In this document: piece after piece, positions 53,051-62,273 of the stretch
Layout of the letters: every line of letters starts with the position of its first letter
How positions within the stretch are numbered: the first letter of the stretch is position 1
Origin: Bacteroidota bacterium
Lineage (GTDB): Bacteria > Bacteroidota > Bacteroidia > JAHEXY01
Direction: 5' to 3'
DNA: 64,000 nt
Assembly (NCBI GenBank): GCA_023251875.1
Contig: JAHEXY010000008.1
Coordinates: 62,001-126,000, forward strand
Made by a program: the position numbers and the translations under genes
The notes under the pieces: generated by a model
What the model saw: the letters and a program-made list of their open reading frames with translations, nothing else
The model's database searches: none
Told to the model about the DNA's origin: nothing

Positions 53051-53356
53051 ATGAATTTTACATGAGCCTTATACGTATACTTCTAGTAAAGGTTGCAGTT
53101 GGCATTTTTTTAATACATATCATCATCTTTTAGTGTTTATATATTCTTTTAAGTCTTCAATTATTTTTATGTTTGCATTTATCATAAGGTTGGGTTTTGG
53201 TGAATCATAAAGACCCCTATTTTTAGGATTCTTTAACCTTATGTATTACAAACTATTAATCTCTTAACTTAATGACATTGCTCCCTAACCCTCCCGAGAA
53301 ATAGGGACAGGTACTCCAAAGGAGAGCGAGTTAAAAGGAGTAAAAATTATAATAAT
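53051..53356. other. 306-bp intergenic region with a long stem-loop and a degraded GC-rich repeat
   Basis: This gap separates divergent genes. At 53183-53243 CATAAGGTT and AACCTTATG (perfect 9-bp arms) enclose a second stem (GAATC/GATTC) and an inner CCTA-TTTT-TAGG hairpin, a nested structure. At 53283-53340 there is a degraded copy of the CCCTCTCC repeat family (CTCCCTAACCCTCCCGAGAA ... CAAAGGAGAGCGAG). I see no small coding gene. The promoters for both neighbours must lie here, but I could not place them. Confidence 0.55.
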
Positions 53357-54580
53357 ATGAACTTCATTCTAGCAGATACCGAAACAAGAAATAATCTATT
53401 GCCTTTTACATTTACGCGCCCTGTTGCTGATATAAGAATAGGGATTACAACCATTAGAGAAAAATGGGAGCATTATTTAGGGAAAAAAGTTTCAATTTTA
53501 ACAGAAGATTATTTAACAGAAAAATTTATCGCCAAGTTTGCATCTAAAGAAGATAATGTGATTATTAATGCTTCCGTTTTTCCAAGCCAAAATGTTGTAG
53601 AGCAAATTTTTTTATTGAAAAAAGGATCCGGATTACAAGGCGGTAAAACATTTGTAGCATGCAATATTGGAAAAGAAAATCTTAACCATTCAGCACTTCA
53701 ATCTTATTTTGATACTAAAATCAAAAAAATAGAATGCAATTCTAAATTAGAGGTAATTAGTAATGCATATGATATTTTTAGTAAAAATGATTTGTGTATT
53801 CAATCTGATTTCGCTTTACTACCTAAAAAAATAAAATCTCAAAAATTAAGTAGTTCCAATAAATTAATTGGTAATGAAAATCAATTATACATTGAAAAAG
53901 GAGCTGTTGTTGAAGGTTCAATTTTAAATACGAGTACAGGTCCAATTTATATTGCTAAAGATGCTGAAGTAATGGAAGGCTCTATGATAAGAGGGCCGTT
54001 TGCATTATGCGAGCACTCTACCTTAAAAATGGGGACTAAAATATATGGAGCTACTACCATTGGACCACATTGTAAAGTGGGAGGGGAGATAAATAATTCG
54101 GTTATTTTCGGGTACTCAAATAAGGCACACGATGGTTTTTTAGGAAATGCTGTAATTGGCGAATGGTGTAATTTAGGTGCTGATACCAATAACTCTAATT
54201 TAAAAAATAATTATTCCAACGTAAAAATTTGGAATTATACCCGAGATAAATTTATCGATACCGGTCTTCAATTTTGCGGATTATTTATGGGAGATCATTC
54301 TAAGTGTGGCATCAATACCATGTTTAATACAGGTACGGTTGTAGGAGTTTTTGCAAACGTATTTGGTGGTGGATTTCCTTCTAAATTTATCCCTTCGTTT
54401 TCATGGGGAGGAGCAGATGGTTTTACTGAATACAAGATTACTAAAGCATTTGAAGTTGCAAACGCTGTTATGAAAAGGCGGTCTATTGAACTTTCAGAAT
54501 CAGATCAAAAGATATTAAAACAGATTTTTGAATTTACTCAAAAGTACAGAAACAGGAAGGGTTCATTTGATAATGATTAA
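53357..54580 (+). CDS. Alternative Bacteroidota GlmU (UDP-GlcNAc diphosphorylase/glucosamine-1-phosphate N-acetyltransferase)
   Basis: This 407-residue protein begins NFILADTETRNNLLPFTFTR, PVADIRIGITTIREKWEHYL, the hallmark of the alternative GlmU of Bacteroidota (TIGR03991-like). Its N-terminal half lacks the classical pyrophosphorylase loop. From about residue 180 it has a left-handed beta-helix of hexapeptide repeats (IYIAKDAEVMEGSMIRGPFA ... INTMFNTGTVVGVFANVFGGG), the acetyltransferase part. It would supply UDP-GlcNAc for peptidoglycan and polysaccharide. It is probably the functional replacement of GlmU in this genome, as no classic glmU lies in the window. It converges with the ABC-F gene. 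Confidence 0.85.
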   Translation: MNFILADTETRNNLLPFTFTRPVADIRIGITTIREKWEHYLGKKVSILTEDYLTEKFIAKFASKEDNVIINASVFPSQNVVEQIFLLKKGSGLQGGKTFVACNIGKENLNHSALQSYFDTKIKKIECNSKLEVISNAYDIFSKNDLCIQSDFALLPKKIKSQKLSSSNKLIGNENQLYIEKGAVVEGSILNTSTGPIYIAKDAEVMEGSMIRGPFALCEHSTLKMGTKIYGATTIGPHCKVGGEINNSVIFGYSNKAHDGFLGNAVIGEWCNLGADTNNSNLKNNYSNVKIWNYTRDKFIDTGLQFCGLFMGDHSKCGINTMFNTGTVVGVFANVFGGGFPSKFIPSFSWGGADGFTEYKITKAFEVANAVMKRRSIELSESDQKILKQIFEFTQKYRNRKGSFDND

Positions 54581-54595
54581 ACTCTTCTAAATAGT

Positions 54596-56467
54596 TTACA
54601 TAATTTTTTCACCTAATTCAAGCCAACGATCGGCTTTTTGTTCAATTAATTTTGCAATTTCAACTAAACGGCTTGAGTATTTTTGAATTTTTTGAAAATC
54701 AGCTTCGTTTCCAATTTGTTCTGTTAATTGCACTTTTTCGTTTTCTAGTTTTGCAATTTCGTTTTCAAGAGAATCGTATTCACGTTGCTCATTAAAACTT
54801 AATTTTTTGGGAGCAGTAATAGTAGTTTTTGTATTTTCTATGGGCTTATTCGACTTGTCTTTTGATGCTTTTTCTTCTTCTTCTTTTTCTAATTGTTCAT
54901 TTCTAAAATCGCTGTACTTGCCACTAAAATCTTTTATCATTCCATTGCCTTCAAAAATAAAGAGATGATCGGTTAATTTATCCAACATATACCTATCATG
55001 CGAAACAACCATTAAACAGCCTTTAAAATCTTCAAGAAAATCTTCCAATACATTTAATGTAAGCAAGTCGAGGTCATTGGTAGGTTCGTCTAAAATTAAA
55101 AAATTAGGATTTTTCATGAGTACGGTAAGCAAATACAGTCTTCTTTTTTCACCACCACTTAATTTTGCAACATAAGAATGCTGCATATTCTTATTAAATA
55201 AAAATCGCTCCAACATTTGTGATGCTGTAATTTGGGAGCCATCACCCAATGGAATTACGTCCGCAATTTCTTTGATTACTTCAATAATGCGCATGTCGTC
55301 TTTTTGTAATAAACCATCTTGTGAATAATAGCCAAAAACAATGGTTTCTCCTGGAGTAATGGTTCCGGAATCTTGCCGTTCTTGTTCCATTACCATTTTT
55401 AAAAAAGTAGATTTGCCTACTCCATTTCTTCCTACAATACCTACTTTTTCTCCTCTTTTAAAAACATAAGAGAAATCTTTAATAATATTTAGGGCTCCGT
55501 ATTTTTTTGAAAGGTGATCTATCTCCAAAATTTTACTTCCCAAGCGCGACATTCTAACATCTAATTGCACTTGTGCTTTATCAAGCTTTTGAAATGCTTT
55601 TTCTTTTACATTTTCAAAAGCATCAACACGGTATTTAGCTTTGGTTCCGCGCGCTCTAGGTTGTTTTCTAATCCAATCGAGTTCTCGCTTATATAAGTTC
55701 TTTGCTTTTTCTGTTTCACTTTCAAATGCAGCTTCACGCAGCGCCTTTTGTTCTAAATAATAAGAATAATTGCCCTTGTGTTCGTATAATTTGCCGCTTT
55801 CTATTTCAATAATTTTTGTACAAACGCGATCGAGAAAATACCTATCGTGCGTAACCATTAATAAAGTAACTCGTGCATAAGAAAGAAAATCTTCTAACCA
55901 TTCAATCATGTCCATATCCAAATGGTTGGTAGGCTCATCCAATATTACAACATTACCCGGATGAATTAACATTTGAGCCAGAGCCAAGCGTTTTTTTTGT
56001 CCGCCCGAAAGGGTTTTAATTTTTTGTTGCAAATTACTTACTCTAAATACTTCTAATGTTCTTTTTACCCTGGCCTCATAATCCCAAGCATTGTAATTAT
56101 CCATTTGTTGAATAATCTCGGCAACTTGATCACTATCTGCATCAGGTAAATTGATCAATCTCTCGTATTCATTTACCACTTTTGAAATGGGATTGTCAAC
56201 ATCAAAAATTACCTCTTCAATAGTTGCGTTTTCATCAAATTCCGGATTTTGAGATAAGTAGGAAATTAATACATCATTGTTTTTAGCAACCTCTCCATTA
56301 TCAGCTTCTTCTTTGCCACAAATAATATTGAGTAATGTAGTTTTACCGCTTCCGTTTTTGGCAATAATGGCAACTTTTTCTCCTTCTTCAATACCAAAAG
56401 TGATGTTGTTGAATAAGACTTTTTCACTATAAGACTTAGAAAGGGAATTAACTTGAAGAATGCTCAT
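54596..56467 (-). CDS. ABC-F family ATPase (Uup-like)
   Basis: This 623-residue soluble protein has two ABC ATPase domains and no membrane segment. Domain 1 has Walker A IAKNGSGKTT, signature LSGGQKKRLALAQ and Walker B VVILDEPTNHLD. Domain 2 has VGRNGVGKST, LSGGEKRRL and FLILDEPTNDLD. The inter-domain linker (about 240-310) contains WIRKQPRARGTKAKYR, and the C-terminus is a charged coiled coil (about 545-620), the layout of Uup/EttA-type factors. These bind the ribosome E site or branched DNA; Uup-like members with the C-terminal coiled coil are the closest match. It follows no obvious operon. Confidence 0.9.
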   Translation of the reverse strand: MSILQVNSLSKSYSEKVLFNNITFGIEEGEKVAIIAKNGSGKTTLLNIICGKEEADNGEVAKNNDVLISYLSQNPEFDENATIEEVIFDVDNPISKVVNEYERLINLPDADSDQVAEIIQQMDNYNAWDYEARVKRTLEVFRVSNLQQKIKTLSGGQKKRLALAQMLIHPGNVVILDEPTNHLDMDMIEWLEDFLSYARVTLLMVTHDRYFLDRVCTKIIEIESGKLYEHKGNYSYYLEQKALREAAFESETEKAKNLYKRELDWIRKQPRARGTKAKYRVDAFENVKEKAFQKLDKAQVQLDVRMSRLGSKILEIDHLSKKYGALNIIKDFSYVFKRGEKVGIVGRNGVGKSTFLKMVMEQERQDSGTITPGETIVFGYYSQDGLLQKDDMRIIEVIKEIADVIPLGDGSQITASQMLERFLFNKNMQHSYVAKLSGGEKRRLYLLTVLMKNPNFLILDEPTNDLDLLTLNVLEDFLEDFKGCLMVVSHDRYMLDKLTDHLFIFEGNGMIKDFSGKYSDFRNEQLEKEEEEKASKDKSNKPIENTKTTITAPKKLSFNEQREYDSLENEIAKLENEKVQLTEQIGNEADFQKIQKYSSRLVEIAKLIEQKADRWLELGEKIM

Positions 56468-56602
56468 GGATGTAGTTGAAAATTTGAAAGCGCAAAGGTA
56501 CGAAGTTTAAAGCATTTTAGGTCAATGTTCAATGTTATAAAGTTGAATGTTGTTGTAGATTGTTTGAAAATCTAGTTTAAGAATACGTTGTCAATGCTCA
56601 AC

Positions 56603-57730
56603 TTATAAACCTTGAACTGTGCAAATACACTCCCACAACCTATCAGCAGTTTTTTGCCAGTTAAAATCTTGTCGCCTTATACGGCCTTTTTTAATTAATG
56701 ATTCTTTGAGCATTTCATCTTTTGCTAAGGCAAGCATCCCGTTTTTAATAGAATCAATTGAAAATGGATCAACAAGCAAAGTGGCATTACCGCTAATTTC
56801 GGGCATGGAGGTTACATTTGACGTAATTACAGGAACATCACAATACATCGCTTCTACAATTGGAATTCCAAAACCTTCAAAAATAGGAACATAGGTTAAG
56901 GCATGAGCAGAGGCATAAATGTATTTAAGCTCATCAGGATTAAGATGGCCGGTAAAAATTACTTCATTTTTAAATTGCATGTTGTTAAATGCATTTTCAA
57001 TATCGCTTGTCCATAACATTTTTTCACCTACAATTACCAATTTAAAATTACTGGAATGTGATTTTTTAAATGCATCAAAGGCTCTAAATAAATTGCCAAT
57101 GTTTTTTCTTGGATTTAGCGCTCCTACAAATAAAAAATAGGGGTAATTTTGAGAATATTTCTTTTGAGTCTGTTCAATTTCTAATTTGCTTATAGGCGCA
57201 TATTTTTCATTGGCGCCATTGTATACCACATCAATTTTTTCTGGAGCAATATGGTATGTTTTTACAATATCTTGCTTGGTATATTCCGAAACACAGGCAA
57301 TGCGTTTTGCTTTTTGTGCAAAGCGAGGGAAATAATATCTATAATAATGCCTGTTAAAAAATGGAATATTTTCAGGATAATGCTCAAAATTTAGATCGTG
57401 AATTACCTGAATAGATGGAGTAGGAGAGGAGAGCGATAAATAACCATCGGGAGACAGAAACAAATTGGCTTTATGTTTTTTTAAAACTGCAGGCACCGCA
57501 TGTTCAAAAAATAGATAGTATAAAAAAGGATGCCTGGCTTGCGGAAACAAAACAAGTGGCGTAATATTTTTCGAAAAAATAAAATCTTCCGAAAAAGGCC
57601 TATCAAATAAAAATAAAAACTCATGCTCGGGATGCTGGGTAGTAATACGTTTTAAACTTTCATAGGTAAACCAACCAATACCTTCGAGGCGGTTTTTTAA
57701 AAGAAGTCGGGTATTGATGGCTATTTTCAA
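56603..57730 (-). CDS. GT4-family glycosyltransferase
   Basis: This enzyme (375 residues from a TTG at 57730) has a GT-B fold. It opens KIAINTRLLLKNRLEGIGWF, carries the hinge SKLEIEQTQKKYSQNYPYFL, then FVGALNPRKNIGNLFRAF and the donor-sugar site EGFGIPIVEAMYCDVPVITS, with the E-x7-E motif. GT4 enzymes transfer sugars with retention. An ATG at 57781 would add 17 residues (MLKSFYFYSILINKKQD); homologues as I know them start at the (M)KIAxNTR strand, and a promoter-like TACTTTTA lies between, so I prefer 57730. It diverges from the flippase gene and probably belongs to the same polysaccharide locus. Confidence 0.85.
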   Translation of the reverse strand: MKIAINTRLLLKNRLEGIGWFTYESLKRITTQHPEHEFLFLFDRPFSEDFIFSKNITPLVLFPQARHPFLYYLFFEHAVPAVLKKHKANLFLSPDGYLSLSSPTPSIQVIHDLNFEHYPENIPFFNRHYYRYYFPRFAQKAKRIACVSEYTKQDIVKTYHIAPEKIDVVYNGANEKYAPISKLEIEQTQKKYSQNYPYFLFVGALNPRKNIGNLFRAFDAFKKSHSSNFKLVIVGEKMLWTSDIENAFNNMQFKNEVIFTGHLNPDELKYIYASAHALTYVPIFEGFGIPIVEAMYCDVPVITSNVTSMPEISGNATLLVDPFSIDSIKNGMLALAKDEMLKESLIKKGRIRRQDFNWQKTADRLWECICTVQGL

Positions 57731-57794
57731 ATCTTGTTTCTTATTGATTAAGATGCTGTAAAAGTAAAAACTTTTGAGCATAATTGTTTTCTTC

Positions 57795-57802
57795 TACTTT
57801 TG
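57795..57802 (+). promoter_or_regulatory. -7 box (TACTTTTG) just before the flippase start
   Basis: TACTTTTG fits TAnnTTTG and ends 3 bp before the ATG at 57806, implying a leaderless transcript. It is the only promoter-like element I see between the divergent GT4 and flippase genes on this strand. Confidence 0.35.
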
Positions 57803-57805
57803 TAT

Positions 57806-59146
57806 ATGATTAAAAAACTAATTAATAATCTCCAAACACAAATAAATAGCAATACCCAGCTTTCGGAAGTATTGGGTAAGGGCTTTGTTGCTTTTGTATT
57901 TAAAATAGGAGGGGTGCTGTTGTTTTTTTTATTTAACATGGCTGTTTCACGCTATGTGAATACAGAAGCTTGGGGTATTTTTTCTTTGTTTTATCCTGTT
58001 GTAAACATCGTTTCTGTAATTGGTATTTTTGGTTGTGATGTAGCCATGATACGGATTATGGCCGAGAATTTTACGTCCGGCAAACGAGAAAAAGCTAAAA
58101 GTTTATACCATCAAATTTTAAAACTTGTTGTAGGTTTGTCATTACTGTTATCGCTGGCCCTCTTTCTATTTTCTCCTCTATTAGCTCATTTTTATAACAA
58201 TGAATTATTATTAAATGCATTTAGATTAGGCGCTTTATGCATTTTGCCTATGGCAATTATATCCATTCATGGAGAAGGATTAAGGGGCATGAAAAAAATT
58301 CAAGAATTTTCGTATTTGCAGCAAGGCACACAATTTGGCTTGGCCCTATTGATTTTTATTTGCTTTATGGGTATTAGAATTCCGCATGTTAATTGGGTCA
58401 TTATTGCCTTTGTTGTTGCAATATGGATAACGGCTTTATGGGGAGTTTTTTTATTTCAGAAACATTCGGGCTTTAGAAGTATTATAGCTCAAGATGCTAC
58501 AAATAATCACATGATGAGTTTGCTACAAATGGTATTTCCCATGTTTCTATCGGGCTTTTTATTTATTGTAATGACATGGACCGATATTTTAATCTTAGGT
58601 CATTACGTTAGCAAAGATTATGTAGGCATTTACCGAACAGGTTTGCAAATTGCAGGAGTGTCGAATATGGCACTATTTGCAGTAAATACTATTGTAGCTC
58701 CCAAGTTTGCTGAACTGTATACCAAAAATGATAAGGAAGGATTGGCAAATGTGGTACGTAATTCAAGTAAATTGATGTTTGTTATTTCGTTTCCGTTTAT
58801 GGTATTGATTTTTTTATTTCCCAAATTCATTCTTGGTATATTTGGTAAAGATTATGTGATAAATGAAGCTTTATACACGGTACTCATTTTAACGGTAAGC
58901 CAACTCTTTAATGTAGTATTTGGTTCCGTACTTACATTACTGAACATGACGGGTAGACAAAAAATTGTGCAAAATATAGTAATTATAGCTACTCTAATTA
59001 ATTTCGCTTTATGTTGTATTTGTATACCTCGTTGGGGAATTATTGGAGCTGCCATTGCCAACGCTGTTAATATGCTGTGTTGGAATTTAATTGCGGCTAT
59101 TTATATTAAAAAGCACTATAATTTTTGGACGATAGCGTTTTTGTAA
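57806..59146 (+). CDS. Oligosaccharide flippase (Wzx-like, MOP superfamily)
   Basis: This 446-residue integral membrane protein has about 12-14 hydrophobic helices. It begins MIKKLINNLQTQINSNTQL, and the first helix region is FVAFVFKIGGVLLFFLFNMAVSRY, as in polysaccharide biosynthesis flippases. A typical internal motif is SGFLFIVMTWTDILILGHY ... VGIYRTGLQIAGVSN, and NVVFGSVLTLLNMTG comes late. It would move undecaprenyl-linked repeat units across the inner membrane for assembly. I use the ATG at 57806 and not the TTG at 57800. Neighbouring sulfotransferase, Wzz-like and ligase genes support the assignment. Confidence 0.9.
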   Translation: MIKKLINNLQTQINSNTQLSEVLGKGFVAFVFKIGGVLLFFLFNMAVSRYVNTEAWGIFSLFYPVVNIVSVIGIFGCDVAMIRIMAENFTSGKREKAKSLYHQILKLVVGLSLLLSLALFLFSPLLAHFYNNELLLNAFRLGALCILPMAIISIHGEGLRGMKKIQEFSYLQQGTQFGLALLIFICFMGIRIPHVNWVIIAFVVAIWITALWGVFLFQKHSGFRSIIAQDATNNHMMSLLQMVFPMFLSGFLFIVMTWTDILILGHYVSKDYVGIYRTGLQIAGVSNMALFAVNTIVAPKFAELYTKNDKEGLANVVRNSSKLMFVISFPFMVLIFLFPKFILGIFGKDYVINEALYTVLILTVSQLFNVVFGSVLTLLNMTGRQKIVQNIVIIATLINFALCCICIPRWGIIGAAIANAVNMLCWNLIAAIYIKKHYNFWTIAFL

Positions 59147-59197
59147 TGGAATAATAGATACGAATTGAACGAATTAACACAAAAAATAGTTCCAAGC

Positions 59198-59242
59198 ATC
59201 CCTCCCCGAGTTTATCCTGAGCGGAGTCGAAGGAGGAGAGGG
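59198..59242. repeat. Dispersed GC-rich repeat, second copy of the 36682 type
   Basis: CCTCCCCGAGTTTATCCTGA then GCGGAGTCGAAGGAGGAGAGGG, followed by CAGGGTGAGGGC. It matches the copy at 36682-36731 over most of its length, including TCCTGAGC..AGTCGAAGGAG. It lies between the flippase and sulfotransferase genes, inside the polysaccharide locus. Confidence 0.7.
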
Positions 59243-59263
59243 CAGGGTGAGGGCTTAATATAA

Positions 59264-60202
59264 ATGAAACACAAACCTAATTTTTTTGTAATTGGAGCAG
59301 TTAAAGCCGGAACAACATCGTTGTATCATTATTTAATGCAACATCCTCAGGTTTATGTAAGTTCGATAAAAGAACCTAATTATTTCTCAACAGATATTGA
59401 TACCAATAAGTTTTCTGCAACTTTTAAGAATAATACATTTACAGATTTAGATAATTACTTTAAACGTAAGCCCCTAGAGCATCTTCAGCTTGCATTTGTT
59501 AGAGAAAAAGAGCAATATTTACAATTGTTTAGTAATGTAAAAAATGAAAAAGCTATTGGAGAGTTTAGTACATCCTATCTCTATTCATTAAATGCTGCTC
59601 AAAATATTTTTGATTATAATCCTCAGGCTAAAATTATTGCTGTATTGCGTAATCCTATCGAAAGAGCATTTTCTCATTATTTAATGGCTGTTCGTTTTTC
59701 TTTTACTACTAAAGATTTTATGCCTGCTTTAAAAGAAGATATAAATAAAAAAACAAAGGGTTGGGGAATTTCAGAACAATATGTTGAATTAGGTATGTAT
59801 GCCCAACAAATTGAAACATATCAGAAGGTTTTCCCAAAACAGCAATTGAAATTTTTATTGTATGAAGATTTAAAAGATTCTGTTATTTTAATGAAAGAAA
59901 TTTGTGCTTTTCTTGAAATAGATTCATTTCAATTTTCTGTAGAACAAAAACACAATACTGCTGCTATTCCCAAATTTAAATTATTTAACCAAGTACTTAC
60001 AACTTCGGGATTAAAAAAGAACTTACATGTTATTACACCTCATTTTATAAAAAATGGATTAAAAGAAATGCTATTTACATCAAAGGAGCTACCCCAATTA
60101 AATAAAGCCGAAAAAATATTTTTAACAGGCTTATATAAAAATGATATATTAGCTACTTCAAAACTGATTAATAGAGACTTAAGTTCTTGGCTAAACGTTT
60201 AG
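59264..60202 (+). CDS. Sulfotransferase (NDST/glycan type)
   Basis: This 312-residue cytoplasmic enzyme starts at the PAPS-binding loop: NFFVIGAVKAGTTSLYHYLM, with the P-loop-like VKAGTTS. HPQVYVSSIKEPNYFS follows. The 3'-phosphate motif is KIIAVLRNPIERAFSHYLMA, and QLKFLLYEDLKDS comes next. This is the architecture of heparan-type glycan sulfotransferases and bacterial relatives. It would sulfate a sugar in the nascent repeat unit or polymer. Its position between a flippase and chain-length regulators points to a sulfated exopolysaccharide. A second, distinct sulfotransferase domain lies at 2958-5525. Confidence 0.9.
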   Translation: MKHKPNFFVIGAVKAGTTSLYHYLMQHPQVYVSSIKEPNYFSTDIDTNKFSATFKNNTFTDLDNYFKRKPLEHLQLAFVREKEQYLQLFSNVKNEKAIGEFSTSYLYSLNAAQNIFDYNPQAKIIAVLRNPIERAFSHYLMAVRFSFTTKDFMPALKEDINKKTKGWGISEQYVELGMYAQQIETYQKVFPKQQLKFLLYEDLKDSVILMKEICAFLEIDSFQFSVEQKHNTAAIPKFKLFNQVLTTSGLKKNLHVITPHFIKNGLKEMLFTSKELPQLNKAEKIFLTGLYKNDILATSKLINRDLSSWLNV

Positions 60203-60222
60203 GCATTTATATTAAAAATAGT

Positions 60223-60230
60223 TACCTTTG
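60223..60230 (+). promoter_or_regulatory. -7 box (TACCTTTG) before the Wzz operon
   Basis: TACCTTTG lies 30 bp before the first Wzz-like gene, just after the sulfotransferase stop codon. It matches the box before the delta-60 gene exactly. The three following genes are packed tightly and would form one transcript. Confidence 0.4.
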
Positions 60231-60260
60231 CGCTTCTGTTTTTAAAATGTTATTGCACGC

Positions 60261-61316
60261 ATGCAGGAAGAAAATAGGTCGACTAATATTTTTGATTCAA
60301 GTTATATTTTACATTTTCTTTATCGTTGGTGGAAACCCCTTCTTGTAATTGAAATTGTAGCATTGGTTGCCAGTTCTATTTTTTCACTTCCCTATTTTAT
60401 TACCCCAAAGTTTAAGTCAACGGTTATTTTATTTCCAACTTCTTCAAACTCTATTTCAAAAGCATTAATTAGTGATAATTCGGGTTCAACTTCAGATATT
60501 CTTGAATTTGGAGAAGAAGCCCAAGTAGAACAATTAATTCAAGTATTAAATTCGGATGAGATTAGAGAAAAAGTGATTAAAAAATTTGATTTGATACATC
60601 ATTATGAAATTAAGACAGCAGAAGAGTTTAAGAATACAGCTTTAATGGAAGAGTTTAATAATAACATCAGTTACAATAAAACGGAATACATGTCTGCTGA
60701 AATTGATGTGTTGGATAAAGATCCTCAAATGGCTTCCGATATTGCTAATAATATTGCAGCTTTGGTTGATACTGTAAAAAACAGGATGCAAAAAGAAAGA
60801 GCTGTTCAAGGTTTAAAAATTGTAAAGGAAGCTTATTTTGGGCTTAATAAAGAAATAAAGGTCTTAGAAGATTCATTAAAAATATTACGAAAACTAGGCG
60901 TTTTTGATTATGAATCTCAATCAGAAGTGATGAATGATGCTTATGCTCAAGCTGTGGCTTCCGGTAATACCAATGCTGAAAAAATGCTTGAAGAGAAACT
61001 TAAAATTTTAGCTGAATACGGTGGAGCTTATGTATCAATACGTGATCATTTGGAACATGAAAAAAAGCAATTATCTGAATTGAAAGAAAAATATCTTGAG
61101 GCTAAAATTGATGCTGAACAAATGTTATCGAATAAGTTTGTTGTAAGTAAAGCAGTTCCTGCTGAGAAAAAAACATATCCCGTAAGATGGCTTATTGTAA
61201 TAGTTTCGATGCTATCTTCATTCTTATTGGCAATTGTATTTATTGTTGCAATAGAAAATATAAGTAAAATTAATTTTAGCAAATTTGATCATCTCAGAGA
61301 ATCTACCAAGCAATAA
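60261..61316 (+). CDS. Wzz/chain-length-determinant-like protein 1
   Basis: This 351-residue inner-membrane protein has a first membrane helix at about 23-46 (WWKPLLVIEIVALVASSIFS). A periplasmic alpha/beta and coiled-coil region follows (ILFPTSSNSISKALISDN ... EQLIQVLNSDEIREKVIKKF). The second helix is at about 308-331, preceded by the proline-rich PAEKKTYPVRWLIVIVSML. This is the polysaccharide co-polymerase layout without a tyrosine-kinase domain. It sets chain length of a surface polysaccharide. Its stop overlaps the start of a second, related gene. Confidence 0.9.
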   Translation: MQEENRSTNIFDSSYILHFLYRWWKPLLVIEIVALVASSIFSLPYFITPKFKSTVILFPTSSNSISKALISDNSGSTSDILEFGEEAQVEQLIQVLNSDEIREKVIKKFDLIHHYEIKTAEEFKNTALMEEFNNNISYNKTEYMSAEIDVLDKDPQMASDIANNIAALVDTVKNRMQKERAVQGLKIVKEAYFGLNKEIKVLEDSLKILRKLGVFDYESQSEVMNDAYAQAVASGNTNAEKMLEEKLKILAEYGGAYVSIRDHLEHEKKQLSELKEKYLEAKIDAEQMLSNKFVVSKAVPAEKKTYPVRWLIVIVSMLSSFLLAIVFIVAIENISKINFSKFDHLRESTKQ

Positions 61317-62263
61317 TGGAAAATTATTTTGATAATAGTGATTTATTGAGTGTGTTGCTTAAATGGAAAAAGCAAATTGTAATTATTGTAGTAATAACTG
61401 CAATATTTTCTTCTTTGCTGTCGTTTCTTATCCCTATAAAATTTAAATCAGAAGCTGTAGTATATCCTGCTAATTTATTGTCTTACTCTTCAGAAACACA
61501 AACGGAACAATTACTCCAATTATGCAATTCAAAAGAAGTAATGGATAGCGTAATAAAATATTGCCATCTTATTGAGCATTATGGTATTGATACTTCTAAT
61601 TATTCTGCTTTAGTGGATAGGTACAAAGACAATGTTTCTTTTTCAAAAACAGAATATGAATCTGTGCTTATTGAAGTATTAGATGCAGATGCCCAACAGG
61701 CTTGTAATATTGTAAACATGATTATTGCAATGGTTAATAATAAAGCCAAAAATCTTCAACAAGAAAAATCATGGGAGGTAGTAAAAGTAAAACAAGCTCA
61801 ACTGAACAATAAAAAACATGAAATTGATTCAATGGAAACAGTTTTAAAAGAATTAAGAATAAAATACGGTTTATTAAGTTATGATGTTCAAGTTGAAGAA
61901 GTGGTAAAAAGATATTTAAAAGAAAGAGTAAAACCCGGTTATAATCCAAGTGCATCATCATCTCAAGAAATGACATCCTTGCTTGCTAGTTTAAAAGAAA
62001 AAGGAGGCGATTTTATTGCTTTAACAGATAATTTAGAAAAAGAAAGAGATTTTTATAACCAAATAAAATTTGATTACGAAAATGCTTATAAAGATGCCAA
62101 TAAAATACTTACTTATACTAGTGTTGTAACCTATCCAAAAACATCTGATACTAAGGCATATCCAATTAGATGGTTAATTGTGCTTATGTCTGTTTTAAGT
62201 ACTTTTATGCTTGCCATTGTGGGTGTTTTACTTGTGGAAAGAAATAAGTTAAACGGAAAATAA
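61316..62263 (+). CDS. Wzz/chain-length-determinant-like protein 2
   Basis: This 315-residue paralogue of the preceding protein shares its order: helix 1 (about 18-35), VVYPANLLSYSSETQTEQLL, QLCNSKEVMDSVIKYCHLIEHYG and SFSKTEYESVLIEVLDADAQ. A coiled coil follows, then TKAYPIRWLIVLMSVLSTFML as helix 2. It lacks a kinase domain. The ATG overlaps the upstream stop (TAATG), which suggests coupled translation and a hetero-oligomeric complex. Two co-polymerases in tandem are unusual and may give two modes of chain length. Confidence 0.88.
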   Translation: MENYFDNSDLLSVLLKWKKQIVIIVVITAIFSSLLSFLIPIKFKSEAVVYPANLLSYSSETQTEQLLQLCNSKEVMDSVIKYCHLIEHYGIDTSNYSALVDRYKDNVSFSKTEYESVLIEVLDADAQQACNIVNMIIAMVNNKAKNLQQEKSWEVVKVKQAQLNNKKHEIDSMETVLKELRIKYGLLSYDVQVEEVVKRYLKERVKPGYNPSASSSQEMTSLLASLKEKGGDFIALTDNLEKERDFYNQIKFDYENAYKDANKILTYTSVVTYPKTSDTKAYPIRWLIVLMSVLSTFMLAIVGVLLVERNKLNGK

Positions 62264-62273
62264 TTCAATTAGA

